From contig NZ_ALVY01000228.1 of NCBI RefSeq assembly GCF_000332035.1, positions 54,111 to 118,110 of the forward strand: a DNA stretch of 64,000 nt, given 5' to 3'. The notes below the pieces were generated by a model. It was not told the DNA's origin, did no database searches, and saw nothing but the letters and a program-made list of their open reading frames with translations. Position 1 is the stretch's first letter; each line of letters starts with the position of its first letter. The DNA is from Gloeocapsa sp. PCC 73106. Lineage in GTDB: Bacteria; Cyanobacteriota; Cyanobacteriia; Cyanobacteriales; Gloeocapsaceae. The translations under genes were made by a program, and so were the position numbers. Shown piece by piece: positions 19,079 to 28,090 of the stretch.

Positions 19079-19493
19079 CTCTGTTATCAGTCAAATCTTA
19101 GTCGCTAGTATGTTGACTCTACCTGCGATCGCTCACAACGTACAGGTAGATCAAGATGTGGCGGTAACGTTTCACATTGAACCCGATCATAATCCTCGTG
19201 CGGGTGAAGAAACTTTAGCTTGGTTTGTCTTAACTCGTCGCGGAGGAGAAACGATTCCCTTATCTGATTGTGATTGTCACCTAAAGGTTTATCTTGTACC
19301 GAGAAATCCTCAAGCTCAAGCCTTACTTAACCCTGCGTTAGAAGCTATCAACGTGGAGCAATATCTGGAAATTCCAGGAGCTACTCTTATATTCCCCCAA
19401 GCAGGAGCTTATGATTTAGAAATTAGCGGTGCTCCCCGAGATGGTAACTCTTTTCAACCCTTCAAGTTTAGTTATACCGTTAACGTGCGGTAA
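19059..19493 (+). CDS. Small secreted protein downstream of the SafE fusion
   Basis: A 144-residue protein with a signal peptide ending near IAHN (residue 26) and an all-beta body. It contains a CDC pair (Cys71/Cys73), several His (39, 44, 74) and a late segment, FPQAGAYDLEISGAP, that resembles periplasmic Ig-like proteins of the YtkA/FixH kind. I cannot place it firmly in a named family. Its start lies inside the 3' end of the transporter gene, so translation is probably coupled; a periplasmic metal- or redox-partner role is plausible but inferred from context alone. Confidence 0.6.
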   Translation: MKNFLNNSVISQILVASMLTLPAIAHNVQVDQDVAVTFHIEPDHNPRAGEETLAWFVLTRRGGETIPLSDCDCHLKVYLVPRNPQAQALLNPALEAINVEQYLEIPGATLIFPQAGAYDLEISGAPRDGNSFQPFKFSYTVNVR

Positions 19494-19576
19494 TTAAAGC
19501 TTTATTGCTCTTAATTTTATAGAAGATTCTACAGTCCAAATGCGTGAGTATGAAGAGCTAGTTAATTTAAATTGCT

Positions 19577-19840
19577 TCACATATCCTGTATAGCTCGCTC
19601 AATTGATTCACGTATAAATTTTTGATAGCCGATTCCTCGCTTGCCAGAAGCCCTTTTTACTGCATCAAGTAAGTCTTTTGAAAGCCTAAAACTGATAGTG
19701 GTATCTTTCGGGGCAAACTCAAATGTTACTGGCTTAAAATTACTATGGAAATTTTCTGGAGTGAGGTATTCTGTTAAGTCTTCTGAAAGAAGTTTTTCAG
19801 CTTCTTCATCACTGGTTATCTTGGGGAAAGAGTTGCTCAT
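19577..19840 (-). CDS. brnA: BrnA-type antitoxin
   Basis: An 87-residue antitoxin whose C-terminal half is a ribbon-helix-helix DNA-binding unit (ISFRLSKDLLDAVKRASGK, then GYQKFIRESIERAI). The N-terminal half is the toxin-contacting part. It overlaps the end of the upstream BrnT gene by 32 bases, the regular brnT-brnA order. It should bind the toxin and autoregulate the operon. Confidence 0.8.
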   Translation of the reverse strand: MSNSFPKITSDEEAEKLLSEDLTEYLTPENFHSNFKPVTFEFAPKDTTISFRLSKDLLDAVKRASGKRGIGYQKFIRESIERAIQDM

Positions 19841-20108
19841 ACTGTTTTATCTCCTTTTCATGCATATAACGCGCTGATATCGGGCGAATGAGATTATTGC
19901 GAATCTTAAAAACTACAAACATTGGTCTTCCAGATGGTAATCGACCAACGGCGAAGAATCGTTCTTCATCCTGAGAATGTTTGATGTCGGGTGCCACATA
20001 GAGCTGTGTCTGGAAAAGTTCTTCTATCTTCTCAGTTGAAACACCATGCTTCTGACACTTGGTGCTATTGCCTTCATCCCAATCGAATCCCTCAATTACA
20101 AGGCTCAT
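19809..20108 (-). CDS. brnT: BrnT-type ribonuclease toxin
   Basis: A 99-residue toxin of the BrnT family, a RelE-fold ribonuclease. Family landmarks are present: GFDWDEGNSTKCQKHGVS at the start, DIKHSQDEERFFAVGR in the middle and IRPISARYMHEKEIKQYEQ at the end. All blocks appear intact, so it is probably active unless restrained by BrnA. The module is complete and lies between the SafE operon and cphA. Confidence 0.85.
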   Translation of the reverse strand: MSLVIEGFDWDEGNSTKCQKHGVSTEKIEELFQTQLYVAPDIKHSQDEERFFAVGRLPSGRPMFVVFKIRNNLIRPISARYMHEKEIKQYEQLFPQDNQ

Positions 20109-20244
20109 AGAATGATGTTAGCAAAATGTATATACAAAAGTCAATATAAATCAAACTCTACAGCACCATTTAAAAAATTAAATTTCAGCTCCCCGAAGCA
20201 AAGGTGAAGACTATCTAAAATAGTCTCTTGTTCCTTTTAAGAAT

Positions 20245-20261
20245 GGGCGCGAAAAGCGCCG
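20245..20261 (-). terminator. GC-rich hairpin after cphA
   Basis: A perfect GGCGC / GCGCC inverted repeat with a five-base loop lies about eight bases beyond the cphA stop codon on the minus strand. The T-run after it is weak, so termination is possible but not certain. Confidence 0.45.
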
Positions 20262-20268
20262 CTTGATA

Positions 20269-22887
20269 CTAGGTGGATTGACGTTTTTTGATAGTAGCGA
20301 TCGCCTCATTGACTTTTTCAGGGAAGATTACTACTAAACCCCCATCTTGAACTGTATTTAAGCCGGTATTAATGGCTAGAGTTTCGTCCAGGATGATTTC
20401 ATGACGCGCTTCTGGATTAACTTCAAGAATACCTTTAATAATCAGTGCTGCTACTTCTCCAGGTTCACGTCCCCGGCGATCTTTATCTTCTTTAACGATG
20501 ATCTGGTTGAACATTTGGGCGGATAAACGTCCGAGGATAATTAAATCTTCGTCACGGCGATCGCCAGGTCCACCCACTACCCCGATTCTATCACCTTGCC
20601 AGTTAGTTACAAACCCTGCCACTGCCTCGTAACCCGCTGGGTTGTGAGCATAGTCAATGAGAGCGTGATGACTTCCGAGATCGAATAGATTCATTCTACC
20701 AGGAGTTTGATCCACTGATGGTTTAAAACTTCTGAGACCTTGACGAATTAACTCGATGTCTACACCCTGGGCGAAAGCTGCAGCACAAGCGGCTAGGGCA
20801 TTAGCGATCATAAATGGCGCCATTCCCTTCATGGTTATCGGTACGTTGATCGCTTCTTCTATACGTAAAGTCCAACCCTCGTGATAAATAGATAGATAGC
20901 CATTTTCATAGACCGTTGCTAATTCCCCACGACGCGTGTGCTCTTGAATAATGGGGTTGTCTGGATTCAGGGAAAAGTAAGCTATTTTACCTTTAACTTG
21001 TTTAGCCATAGCCGCTACAAGGGGATCGTCGGCGTTGAGGACTGCGTAGCCATTAGGACTAACCGTTTCAGCTACTACGGCTTTAACTTTAGCCATTTGT
21101 TCGATCGTCTCGATATCACTGATACCTAAGTGATCTGCTGCTACGTTTAAAACTACACCCACGTCGCAGAAGTCAAAAGCTATACCCGATCGCAAAATCC
21201 CGCCCCGGGCTGTTTCTAAGACAGCTATTTCTACGGTGGGATCTTTGAGAATCACTTGAGCGCTTTGAGGTCCTGTAGTGTCTCCTACTTCTACTACGTG
21301 ATCGTCTATGTATATACCGTCAGTAGTAGTGTATCCAACTACTTTTTCTGTTTGACGGTAGATATGAGCCAAAAGTCGAGTGGTGGTTGTCTTGCCATTG
21401 GTACCCGTAATCGCGAGGATAGGGATACGAGTAGGACAAGAGGAAGGAAAGAGCATATCTAAGACGGCGGCCGCGACGTTACGGGGTAGTCCTTGGCTCG
21501 GGGCTACGTGCATGCGAAAACCAGGAGCTGCGTTAACTTCTACTATCACCCCATCTAATTCTCGCAATGGCTTACTAATGTCTGGTGTGACTATATCTAT
21601 ACCCGCTATGTCTAAGCTAATGGCTTTAGCGGCTCTTTGAGCGATCCAAACGTTTTCCGGGTGTATGTCATCGGTGCGATCTATAGCGCTACCTCCTGTA
21701 CTCAGGTTAGCTGTAGCTCTGAGATAGGCTATTTCTCCCTTAGCTAGGACGGTACTCAGGTTATACTGCTGTCTTTTGAGTACATCTAACGATGTTTTAT
21801 CGATTCTAATCTTAGTTAAAACATTGTCGTGTCCTTCACCACGATTGGGATCTTGATTCGTTATTTCTACCAATTCTTCAATGCTAGATCTCCCATCGCC
21901 AATGACGTGAGCGGGAATACGTTGGGAGACGGCGATAACTTTACCATTAATTACCAGTACTCGATGATCGCTACCTTGATAATAGCGCTCCACAATCACT
22001 GAACGAGTCTTAGATTCATTACTAGCTAAGTCATAGGCTTCTTCTGCGTCTTCAGGGGTTTCTATATTTATGGTTATACCTCTACCATGGTTACCATCGA
22101 GGGGTTTAATCACGATGGGGAAGCCACCCACATTGTTGATCCCCTCTTCTAGTTCATCTAGATAGCGAATTACCGTCCCCCTGGGTACAGGTATCCCCGC
22201 ATCTTTTAGTATGGTTTTGGTTCCTTCTTTATCACAGGCTAATTCTACGCCTAAAATTCCGGTTTGACTGGTTAGAGTTGCTTGTATTCTCTGTTGGTGG
22301 ACACCATAGCCTAATTGAATCATAGCGCGAGCACTGACAGCTAACCAGGGAATTTTTCTGGCTTCTGCTTCTTTGACGATGGACTCTGTACTTGGTCCTA
22401 AAGCTGAGTTAGCGTGAAGATCGCTGAGATCACTTATATCTTTCTGTAATTCTTCTTGGGAGTAGGTTCCTGTGTCTACTAGGCATTGACAGAGTCTCAC
22501 CGCGGCTCTACCTGCGTAGCGTCCTGCTTGTTCATCTTCGTACTCAAAGACGACGTTATAAACGCCAGGTGTGGACGTTTCGCGAGTGCGACCAAATCCT
22601 ACTGGCATTCCTGCTAGTTCCTGTAACTCTAGAGCTATGTGTTCGATGATGTGACCCATGAGTGTACCTTCTCTCACACGCAAGAAAAAGCCTCCACGCC
22701 TTCCTGGAGAACAGTGGTGTTCTTCTAAGGTTGGCATAGTTTCTACTAGAGCTTCGTAAAAGCCCGGTATTTGATTAGAGAATTTTTCTGTTAGTTCTTC
22801 TAAATCAAGACGCATTACAATCAGTTTATGACGTCGTATACTCCAGTAGTTGGGGCCACGCAGGGTTAGAGTTTTCAGAATCTTCAT
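20269..22887 (-). CDS. cphA: Cyanophycin synthetase
   Basis: The 872-residue enzyme polymerises Asp and Arg, with ATP, into multi-L-arginyl-poly-L-aspartate, a nitrogen store. An N-terminal domain (about 1-160) precedes an ATP-grasp domain (about 220-480, with KPLDGNHGRGI). A Mur-ligase-like domain then starts with the P-loop GTNGKTTTTRLL (near residue 495). The total length and order match CphA. It lies downstream of cyanophycinase on the same strand across a 181-base gap, which may hold its own promoter. No truncation is seen. Confidence 0.97.
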   Translation of the reverse strand: MKILKTLTLRGPNYWSIRRHKLIVMRLDLEELTEKFSNQIPGFYEALVETMPTLEEHHCSPGRRGGFFLRVREGTLMGHIIEHIALELQELAGMPVGFGRTRETSTPGVYNVVFEYEDEQAGRYAGRAAVRLCQCLVDTGTYSQEELQKDISDLSDLHANSALGPSTESIVKEAEARKIPWLAVSARAMIQLGYGVHQQRIQATLTSQTGILGVELACDKEGTKTILKDAGIPVPRGTVIRYLDELEEGINNVGGFPIVIKPLDGNHGRGITINIETPEDAEEAYDLASNESKTRSVIVERYYQGSDHRVLVINGKVIAVSQRIPAHVIGDGRSSIEELVEITNQDPNRGEGHDNVLTKIRIDKTSLDVLKRQQYNLSTVLAKGEIAYLRATANLSTGGSAIDRTDDIHPENVWIAQRAAKAISLDIAGIDIVTPDISKPLRELDGVIVEVNAAPGFRMHVAPSQGLPRNVAAAVLDMLFPSSCPTRIPILAITGTNGKTTTTRLLAHIYRQTEKVVGYTTTDGIYIDDHVVEVGDTTGPQSAQVILKDPTVEIAVLETARGGILRSGIAFDFCDVGVVLNVAADHLGISDIETIEQMAKVKAVVAETVSPNGYAVLNADDPLVAAMAKQVKGKIAYFSLNPDNPIIQEHTRRGELATVYENGYLSIYHEGWTLRIEEAINVPITMKGMAPFMIANALAACAAAFAQGVDIELIRQGLRSFKPSVDQTPGRMNLFDLGSHHALIDYAHNPAGYEAVAGFVTNWQGDRIGVVGGPGDRRDEDLIILGRLSAQMFNQIIVKEDKDRRGREPGEVAALIIKGILEVNPEARHEIILDETLAINTGLNTVQDGGLVVIFPEKVNEAIATIKKRQST

Positions 22888-23068
22888 TGTTTTTTATTGC
22901 TGTACACAGGAAGCAAAAGAAGCCGTTTTTTAGTTTCTCTTTTTCAACTATCTTTTAACTGTTCATTATGAACATATTTTTCAATAGTTAAGTTTTCGTC
23001 ACTAATCTGTCATCAAAGGTCAAGAGCTAACCCTAGATAATATCATGTCTAGAAACAAAAGACATCAA

Positions 23069-23917
23069 TTAAATCTTGGGTAGAGTTTGATGGGTTCTCA
23101 AATGATACCGATCGCTATGGGAAAGTATGTGCAGTTTTAAGTTGTGTAGACTAAATGGTTCTGTTGGTTCAACTTGTGCTTGGTTAGTATAAGACATTGA
23201 TCTAGCGTCGATGATCATCACGGTTCCTTTCCCGATGACTTTGAATGTTCCATCTTGTTGAAAAACAGCACATGTGTCTTCATCGATACCGATCCCGAGA
23301 CGTTCTGGATAGTTGGCGATCGCGCTTAACAGTCTTGCCATACGATTGCGGTTATGGAAGTGTTGATCTACTATTACTTCTGGTATGATTCCCAGCCCTA
23401 TCGCCATATCTACTAGAGAGCGATTAGGAGATTCGCCGCTACTACCCCCTGCTATCATATGATGACCCATCACAGCCGCTCCTGCGCTAGTTCCTGCTAG
23501 GGTTAGTTCTTTTAACTGTACTCTTTGACGTAATCTTTCCATCAGAGGTGTATCTGCGAGTAAACCACACAGACGTAGTTGGTCCCCTCCTGTTAGAAAT
23601 ACTCCTGTACATTCTTCTATGTATTCTTGATAATCAGGATCTTCTCCTTGAGTGCGATCGCGTATGTCGATAACTTTGACGTGTTTTGACCCCATCTCTG
23701 TAAAAATACTTACGTAGCGTTCTCCTATTACCGTTGGTTCTCTCGATGCCGAGGGAATAATGCCAATCACCGAATCCACGCCACCCGAGCGTTGCCAAAA
23801 GTTGTACAATATCTCTTTACCGTGAACCTTATCCTCGGCGCCACCGATTACTAAAATCGCGGTCTGGGTGTCTGGATGTTTTTTCAAAGGTTGTAACTCT
23901 GTCGTCAACTCTACCAT
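23069..23917 (-). CDS. cphB: Cyanophycinase
   Basis: A 282-residue serine exopeptidase that releases beta-Asp-Arg dipeptides from cyanophycin. The nucleophile Ser144 is in the GTSAGAAVMG elbow, and FLTGGDQLRL, VIGGAEDK and IPSASREPT are typical of the peptidase E-like fold. It is transcribed toward cphA, so synthesis and breakdown enzymes are clustered. The start is the only good ATG, with a region of more than 700 bases upstream that holds no clear gene. Confidence 0.95.
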   Translation of the reverse strand: MVELTTELQPLKKHPDTQTAILVIGGAEDKVHGKEILYNFWQRSGGVDSVIGIIPSASREPTVIGERYVSIFTEMGSKHVKVIDIRDRTQGEDPDYQEYIEECTGVFLTGGDQLRLCGLLADTPLMERLRQRVQLKELTLAGTSAGAAVMGHHMIAGGSSGESPNRSLVDMAIGLGIIPEVIVDQHFHNRNRMARLLSAIANYPERLGIGIDEDTCAVFQQDGTFKVIGKGTVMIIDARSMSYTNQAQVEPTEPFSLHNLKLHILSHSDRYHLRTHQTLPKI

Positions 23918-24550
23918 AATTGTATCTACAGATCTGGGGAAATCAAGGTAATTTTTCGCTTATTTTAGATTTAAAAATCTACTTTAGCTAGGGCTCACTT
24001 TTTCTCTTGAGTTAGCTTATTAATCTTTCAGAAAATCCCTATAATTGTGCCACATTCACTGGTTTTTGGCAATGTTTTTGGTGACTTTTTTAAAATTCTC
24101 TTTCCCCGATGGAAGTACGGAGATCCAAGAACTCTTAAAAGCCTTGTCAAAATCCCTCCACTGACTTCTTCAATAAGATAATCCCACAGTTGCCGCTAAT
24201 TTGTCCAAAAAAAATGCTGTTTAAGTACCCGCATTTTCTATTGCTATGATTTATAAGATTTAAGAATAATTTTGTTACTATCGCCTGGTTTTTTGCCCAA
24301 AGAATCCAAATGCCTTAAATATTATAGCAGTGCGCATTAATAAAGTTAGGTGTAGGGCGAGTGGGGAGGTACAAGGATAACTTGGTGGACAGGAGGACAA
24401 AGAAGATTTTTACCCTTTAAGATCCCTTTTCCCTTGATCCGTAGCGGCAAGCAGTATTTACCAGTATGACTGATTATGATTATTATTGTTCAATATATAT
24501 GATTATTATTATCATTTTTATTTTTTATGAAAATAACTTTTTTAAAATAA
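23918..24550. other. Long AT-rich intergenic region, no convincing gene
   Basis: Between cphB and the alkaline phosphatase gene, 770 bases carry no supported coding sequence. A 30-codon open frame at about 24073 (MFLVTFLKFSFPDG...) has no recognisable family and may be a remnant. A tract of ATTATT/ATTATTATC repeats occurs near 24475-24520. The region probably holds the cphB promoter at its left end; the phosphatase control region (24551 onward) is listed separately. Confidence 0.5.
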
Positions 24551-24594
24551 ATTAAACAAAGCTTTAACTTTAATTAACCATTTCTTAAACAAAA
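24551..24594 (+). promoter_or_regulatory. Pho box: four tandem 11-base repeats
   Basis: Four units in an exact 11-base period are read here: ATTAAACAAAG, CTTTAACTTTA, ATTAACCATTT and CTTAAACAAAA. Each has the TTAA-rich core followed by three spacer bases, as in the known cyanobacterial PhoB (SphR) binding site. The array lies about 95 bases before an alkaline phosphatase start codon, so phosphate-starvation control is very likely. Confidence 0.8.
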
Positions 24595-24688
24595 CAAGTT
24601 ATAAAGTATAAAGTAAGAGTTTTAAAAGTAAAAAAAACGATTACTTGACAAGATTTTATTTAGTTCTTTTTGGAATCAAACTAACACA

Positions 24689-26929
24689 ATGGCTAAAAAT
24701 GTAATTATCATGATTGGCGATGGCATGGGCTGGGAACCTGCTCGCGCTGCGGCGATCGCTAGACAAATTGAAGAAGGACAAGCTGGAAACAACTTAAGAG
24801 ACTTCTATACCCAAGGAACAGGACAAGGACTAAACTTTCAGACTCTAGAAAACTATAGCTTAGCTACAACATACGGCACTACAATAGCTAATGAGAACGG
24901 AAGATTTAGCACAGGAGTATCTGCTTTAGATAACTCCAGTTCTTTGACTGGTAATAGTCTAATTCGCCCAGGATTTGAATTTAGCCCAGAATTTAATCCC
25001 GGTACTGAAGCTGATGGGGGAGCACTTGTAGTCGATGGAGCAACCGGAAATCTGGTAGGATACGATCCCCTTCGAGGAGGTGTTAATCCTTGGACACCCG
25101 GAAATGATCCAGAGTACATCAAGCACAGCTATCCCGACTCTGCCAATACCGCGACTACTTTGTACACTGGGGTAAAAAGCTACAATAACGCCATTGGTGT
25201 TGATATTTTCGAGCAACCGCTAGAATCAATTTTAGCGACGGCTAACAAAATTGGTAAATCCACCGGCTTAGTATCATCCGTACCTATAGACCACGCTACT
25301 CCAGGGGCTGCCGCAGCTAACGTAAATCGCCGTAACAAGTACGACGACGAATTTCCTTCTTTAGATAACATTTTACAACAAGAATTAAGAGAGTTTCAAC
25401 CAACAGTTTTACTAGGTGGAGGTCATCCTCTTTCTTCCGTTGATGAAGCACCTTTACCCGAAGGAGTAGAACCAGATTTTACTTACATCACACCAGAAAC
25501 CTACTCAGAACTGAGTAATAATCCCCAAAGCAACATTTATGGCTATAATTTCCTAGAAAGGGGAAATGACGCCGCTCAAAGACTATTAGCCAACGCTGCA
25601 ACAGTTGATCCCGAAGCAGGTGAAAGACTACTCGGTCTTTATGGAGCGCGGGGTCAAAATGGCAACTTACCGGTAGCAGGGGCCAGAGGAGACTTTTCAC
25701 CCACAGGTTTCGACCAATTCTCTCTATTTAGCTCAACTTCGGGAGAGAATCAAATACCTACTCCTGACTTAGAAAGACCTTTAGCACCAGGAGAAACTGA
25801 CGAGGAATTTATCGCGACCGAACGCAATGAAAATCCCACTCTCAATGATTTAACCACAGCCGCATTAGATGTACTCGAAGACGATAACGAGGGGTTTTGG
25901 TTAATGGTCGAAGGTGGAGATATTGACTGGGCCTTACACGATAACAATCTCGACAATCTTATCGGTAACGTAAATCAGTTCGATCAAGCCGTCGGTACAG
26001 TAATTGACTGGATTGACAATAATGGTGGCTGGGAAGAAAACCTATTGATTGTCACAGCGGATCACGACCACTACATGACTCTCAATCAGAATTTTCCGCA
26101 ACTTTTACGTACTCAAGGAGCAGAAGCTTTAACCTATGAGGCGCATCAACCCAATACCGCCGGTCATTACTTTGGTTCCGAGAATGACATTAAGTATGGT
26201 TGGGGAAGTCACAGTAATCGCCCTGTTCCAATTTACTATCAAGGAAGCGGTTCAGAAGTACTTGATAGTCTAATCGGACAAGGTTATCAAGCTTATGGAA
26301 ACGATGTCCCAGGAGTTGATAACCTCAATGATCAAATACACATTTATCAAACTATGTACGCAGCCGTGACCAACGGTGCTCCCCCAGTTCCCGTTCCTCC
26401 AGTTCCCGATCCCAATTTGCAAGAAATAATTCCGGATGAACCCACCATTCGCTACGCCGAAAGTGGCGGAGACTTTCTGGAAGCGGGCACCAATGAAATT
26501 ATTATTGGTGGTGATGGGAACGATTTTGTCGACGCTTCCGTAGGTGGAGGTGACAATCGCATTTATGGTCGTGATGGGAACGATACTCTTTTAGGAGGCT
26601 TTAACGGCTTACTCGTAGGAGATCGAGGCGAAGACGCAATTTACGCCGGAAACGGAGGTAATACCCTTATTGGTGGTCCAGGAAGAGATCAATTCTGGAT
26701 CGCCTACGGTAGTATTCCAAATACAGCTAACATTATTACGGATTTTGTTCCGGGTACTGATGTTATTGGGTTCTCCGGATTATCTGACGCTTCAACCTTT
26801 GAAGATTTGTCCATAGTAGCCAGCGGTTCTGATAGTCGTATTCTTTTAACAGATACTTTTTTAGTCATAGCTGTCCTTGAAAATGTTCAACCTGAAAGTT
26901 TGACCGATCAGAGTTTTGTTTTTGTCTAA
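24689..26929 (+). CDS. Alkaline phosphatase with C-terminal RTX repeats
   Basis: A 746-residue phosphomonoesterase of the PhoA-type fold. Catalytic landmarks are MIGDGMGWEP (Asp11), PDSANTATTLYTG with the nucleophile in Asp150-Ser151, VEGGDIDWALHDN, TADHDHYM and the GSHSN histidine near residue 513. Residues about 604-670 carry calcium-binding RTX nonapeptides (GGDGNDFVD, GRDGNDTLLGG, GGPGRDQFW). There is no N-terminal signal peptide, and the RTX tail suggests export by a type I system. Extracellular phosphate release under starvation fits the upstream Pho box. A hairpin plus T-run follows the stop. Confidence 0.92.
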   Translation: MAKNVIIMIGDGMGWEPARAAAIARQIEEGQAGNNLRDFYTQGTGQGLNFQTLENYSLATTYGTTIANENGRFSTGVSALDNSSSLTGNSLIRPGFEFSPEFNPGTEADGGALVVDGATGNLVGYDPLRGGVNPWTPGNDPEYIKHSYPDSANTATTLYTGVKSYNNAIGVDIFEQPLESILATANKIGKSTGLVSSVPIDHATPGAAAANVNRRNKYDDEFPSLDNILQQELREFQPTVLLGGGHPLSSVDEAPLPEGVEPDFTYITPETYSELSNNPQSNIYGYNFLERGNDAAQRLLANAATVDPEAGERLLGLYGARGQNGNLPVAGARGDFSPTGFDQFSLFSSTSGENQIPTPDLERPLAPGETDEEFIATERNENPTLNDLTTAALDVLEDDNEGFWLMVEGGDIDWALHDNNLDNLIGNVNQFDQAVGTVIDWIDNNGGWEENLLIVTADHDHYMTLNQNFPQLLRTQGAEALTYEAHQPNTAGHYFGSENDIKYGWGSHSNRPVPIYYQGSGSEVLDSLIGQGYQAYGNDVPGVDNLNDQIHIYQTMYAAVTNGAPPVPVPPVPDPNLQEIIPDEPTIRYAESGGDFLEAGTNEIIIGGDGNDFVDASVGGGDNRIYGRDGNDTLLGGFNGLLVGDRGEDAIYAGNGGNTLIGGPGRDQFWIAYGSIPNTANIITDFVPGTDVIGFSGLSDASTFEDLSIVASGSDSRILLTDTFLVIAVLENVQPESLTDQSFVFV

Positions 26930-26947
26930 ATTAGTCTGACAATATTA

Positions 26948-26987
26948 AGCAGGGTAGAGCTAGATTGAGCTAGACTCTGCTTTTTTT
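26948..26987. terminator. Bidirectional terminator between phosphatase and CobW genes
   Basis: A long imperfect stem (AGCAG...CTAG pairing with CTAG...CTGCT) is followed by seven Ts. The T-run abuts the stop codon of the convergent CobW gene, so the site can serve the phosphatase and perhaps both genes. Confidence 0.75.
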
Positions 26988-27996
26988 ATGTCAAACAATC
27001 GAGGAGTTGTTGACGCAGTTTCTCGTGATCTAAATTTTGACCAATTAACACCAATTGATTTTTAGGATCGCCTTTCCACTGATCATCTTCTATGCTAAAG
27101 CGTTTACCGCTGAGATGAAAAATATGACGATGGGGACTCTCATCGAACCAAAGGATACCCTTAGCGCGGAAAATTGATTCAGGAAGCTGATTATCTAAAA
27201 AGTTTTGAAACTTGCGAATTGCTAAAGGGCGATCGCTTACGAAAGACAATGAAGTAAACCCATCATTTTCCAGATGATTGGAGTGATGATGATGATGGTC
27301 ATGATCATGATCGTGAGCGTGATGGTGATGATGATCATGCTTAGGTTGAAAATACTGATCCGACTCGAATAAACCCACGCTTAAAATCAAAGGTAAAGGT
27401 ACTTGAGATTTAGTCGTGCGGAGGATTCTCGCTCCTGATTTAATATCTTTAATCCTCAGTTCTAATCTATCTACATCAGCTTCGTCAACTAAATCAACTT
27501 TGTTGAGAATGATAATATCACCGTAGGTAATTTGACTATAAGCGGCTTCAGAGTTGAATAAATCCAGACTAAAATTCTCACAATCTACCAGAGTAACAAT
27601 AGAATCAAGACGAGTCATATCTCTTAATTCAGTCCCCAAGAAAGTTAAAGCTACGGGTAGAGGATCGGCTAAACCAGTAGTTTCTACTACCATATAGTCA
27701 ATTTTTTCTTCTCTTTCTAAAACCTTATAAACCGCTTCTACCAGGTCATTATTGATGGTACAACAAACACAACCGTTATTGAGAGCGACTAGATTATCGT
27801 TTGTCTCAACGATTAACTCATTGTCTATACCAATTTCGCCAAACTCATTGACCAGGACGGCGGTTTTCAGTCCCTGCTGATTGGTTAAGATATGATTCAA
27901 GAGAGTAGTTTTACCACTACCGAGAAAACCAGTGATGATCGTGACAGGTAGACCTTGCTTGGGTACATCGAGGGATTGCATGGAGATTATTCTCAA
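26986..27996 (-). CDS. CobW/COG0523 GTPase with His-rich metal loop
   Basis: A 336-residue G3E-family GTPase. The P-loop GFLGSGKTT is at 23-31, and the metal-binding signature NNGCVCCTIN places Cys76, Cys78 and Cys79 together. The base-specificity motif is NKVD. Around residues 220-245 there is a His/Asp-rich loop (KHDHHHHHAHDHDHDHHHHH), typical of zinc-handling members. Only some COG0523 proteins act in cobalamin synthesis; this form, with no cob genes beside it, is more likely a zinc chaperone or metallochaperone. I see no clear Zur operator upstream. Confidence 0.85.
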   Translation of the reverse strand: MRIISMQSLDVPKQGLPVTIITGFLGSGKTTLLNHILTNQQGLKTAVLVNEFGEIGIDNELIVETNDNLVALNNGCVCCTINNDLVEAVYKVLEREEKIDYMVVETTGLADPLPVALTFLGTELRDMTRLDSIVTLVDCENFSLDLFNSEAAYSQITYGDIIILNKVDLVDEADVDRLELRIKDIKSGARILRTTKSQVPLPLILSVGLFESDQYFQPKHDHHHHHAHDHDHDHHHHHSNHLENDGFTSLSFVSDRPLAIRKFQNFLDNQLPESIFRAKGILWFDESPHRHIFHLSGKRFSIEDDQWKGDPKNQLVLIGQNLDHEKLRQQLLDCLT

Positions 27997-28090
27997 AGAT
28001 TGACTAATATTCCTACTATCTATTATTGCGAAAATAAATCAACCGGCAATGCTTAAAATAATAGATAGCATTAATAATCAGGAACGAGCG

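Noticed and set aside
20269..22887. Link of speA and lysC to cyanophycin supply
   Set aside because: Arginine and aspartate metabolism genes occur nearby, but they are in separate units and the distances give no evidence of coordination.
23918..24688. Insertion sequence in the long intergenic gap
   Set aside because: No transposase motif, terminal inverted repeats or target duplication could be found; only a 30-codon frame of unknown origin.
26986..27996. Cobalamin synthesis protein CobW
   Set aside because: The family name is historic; the His-rich loop and lack of nearby cob genes favour zinc handling.
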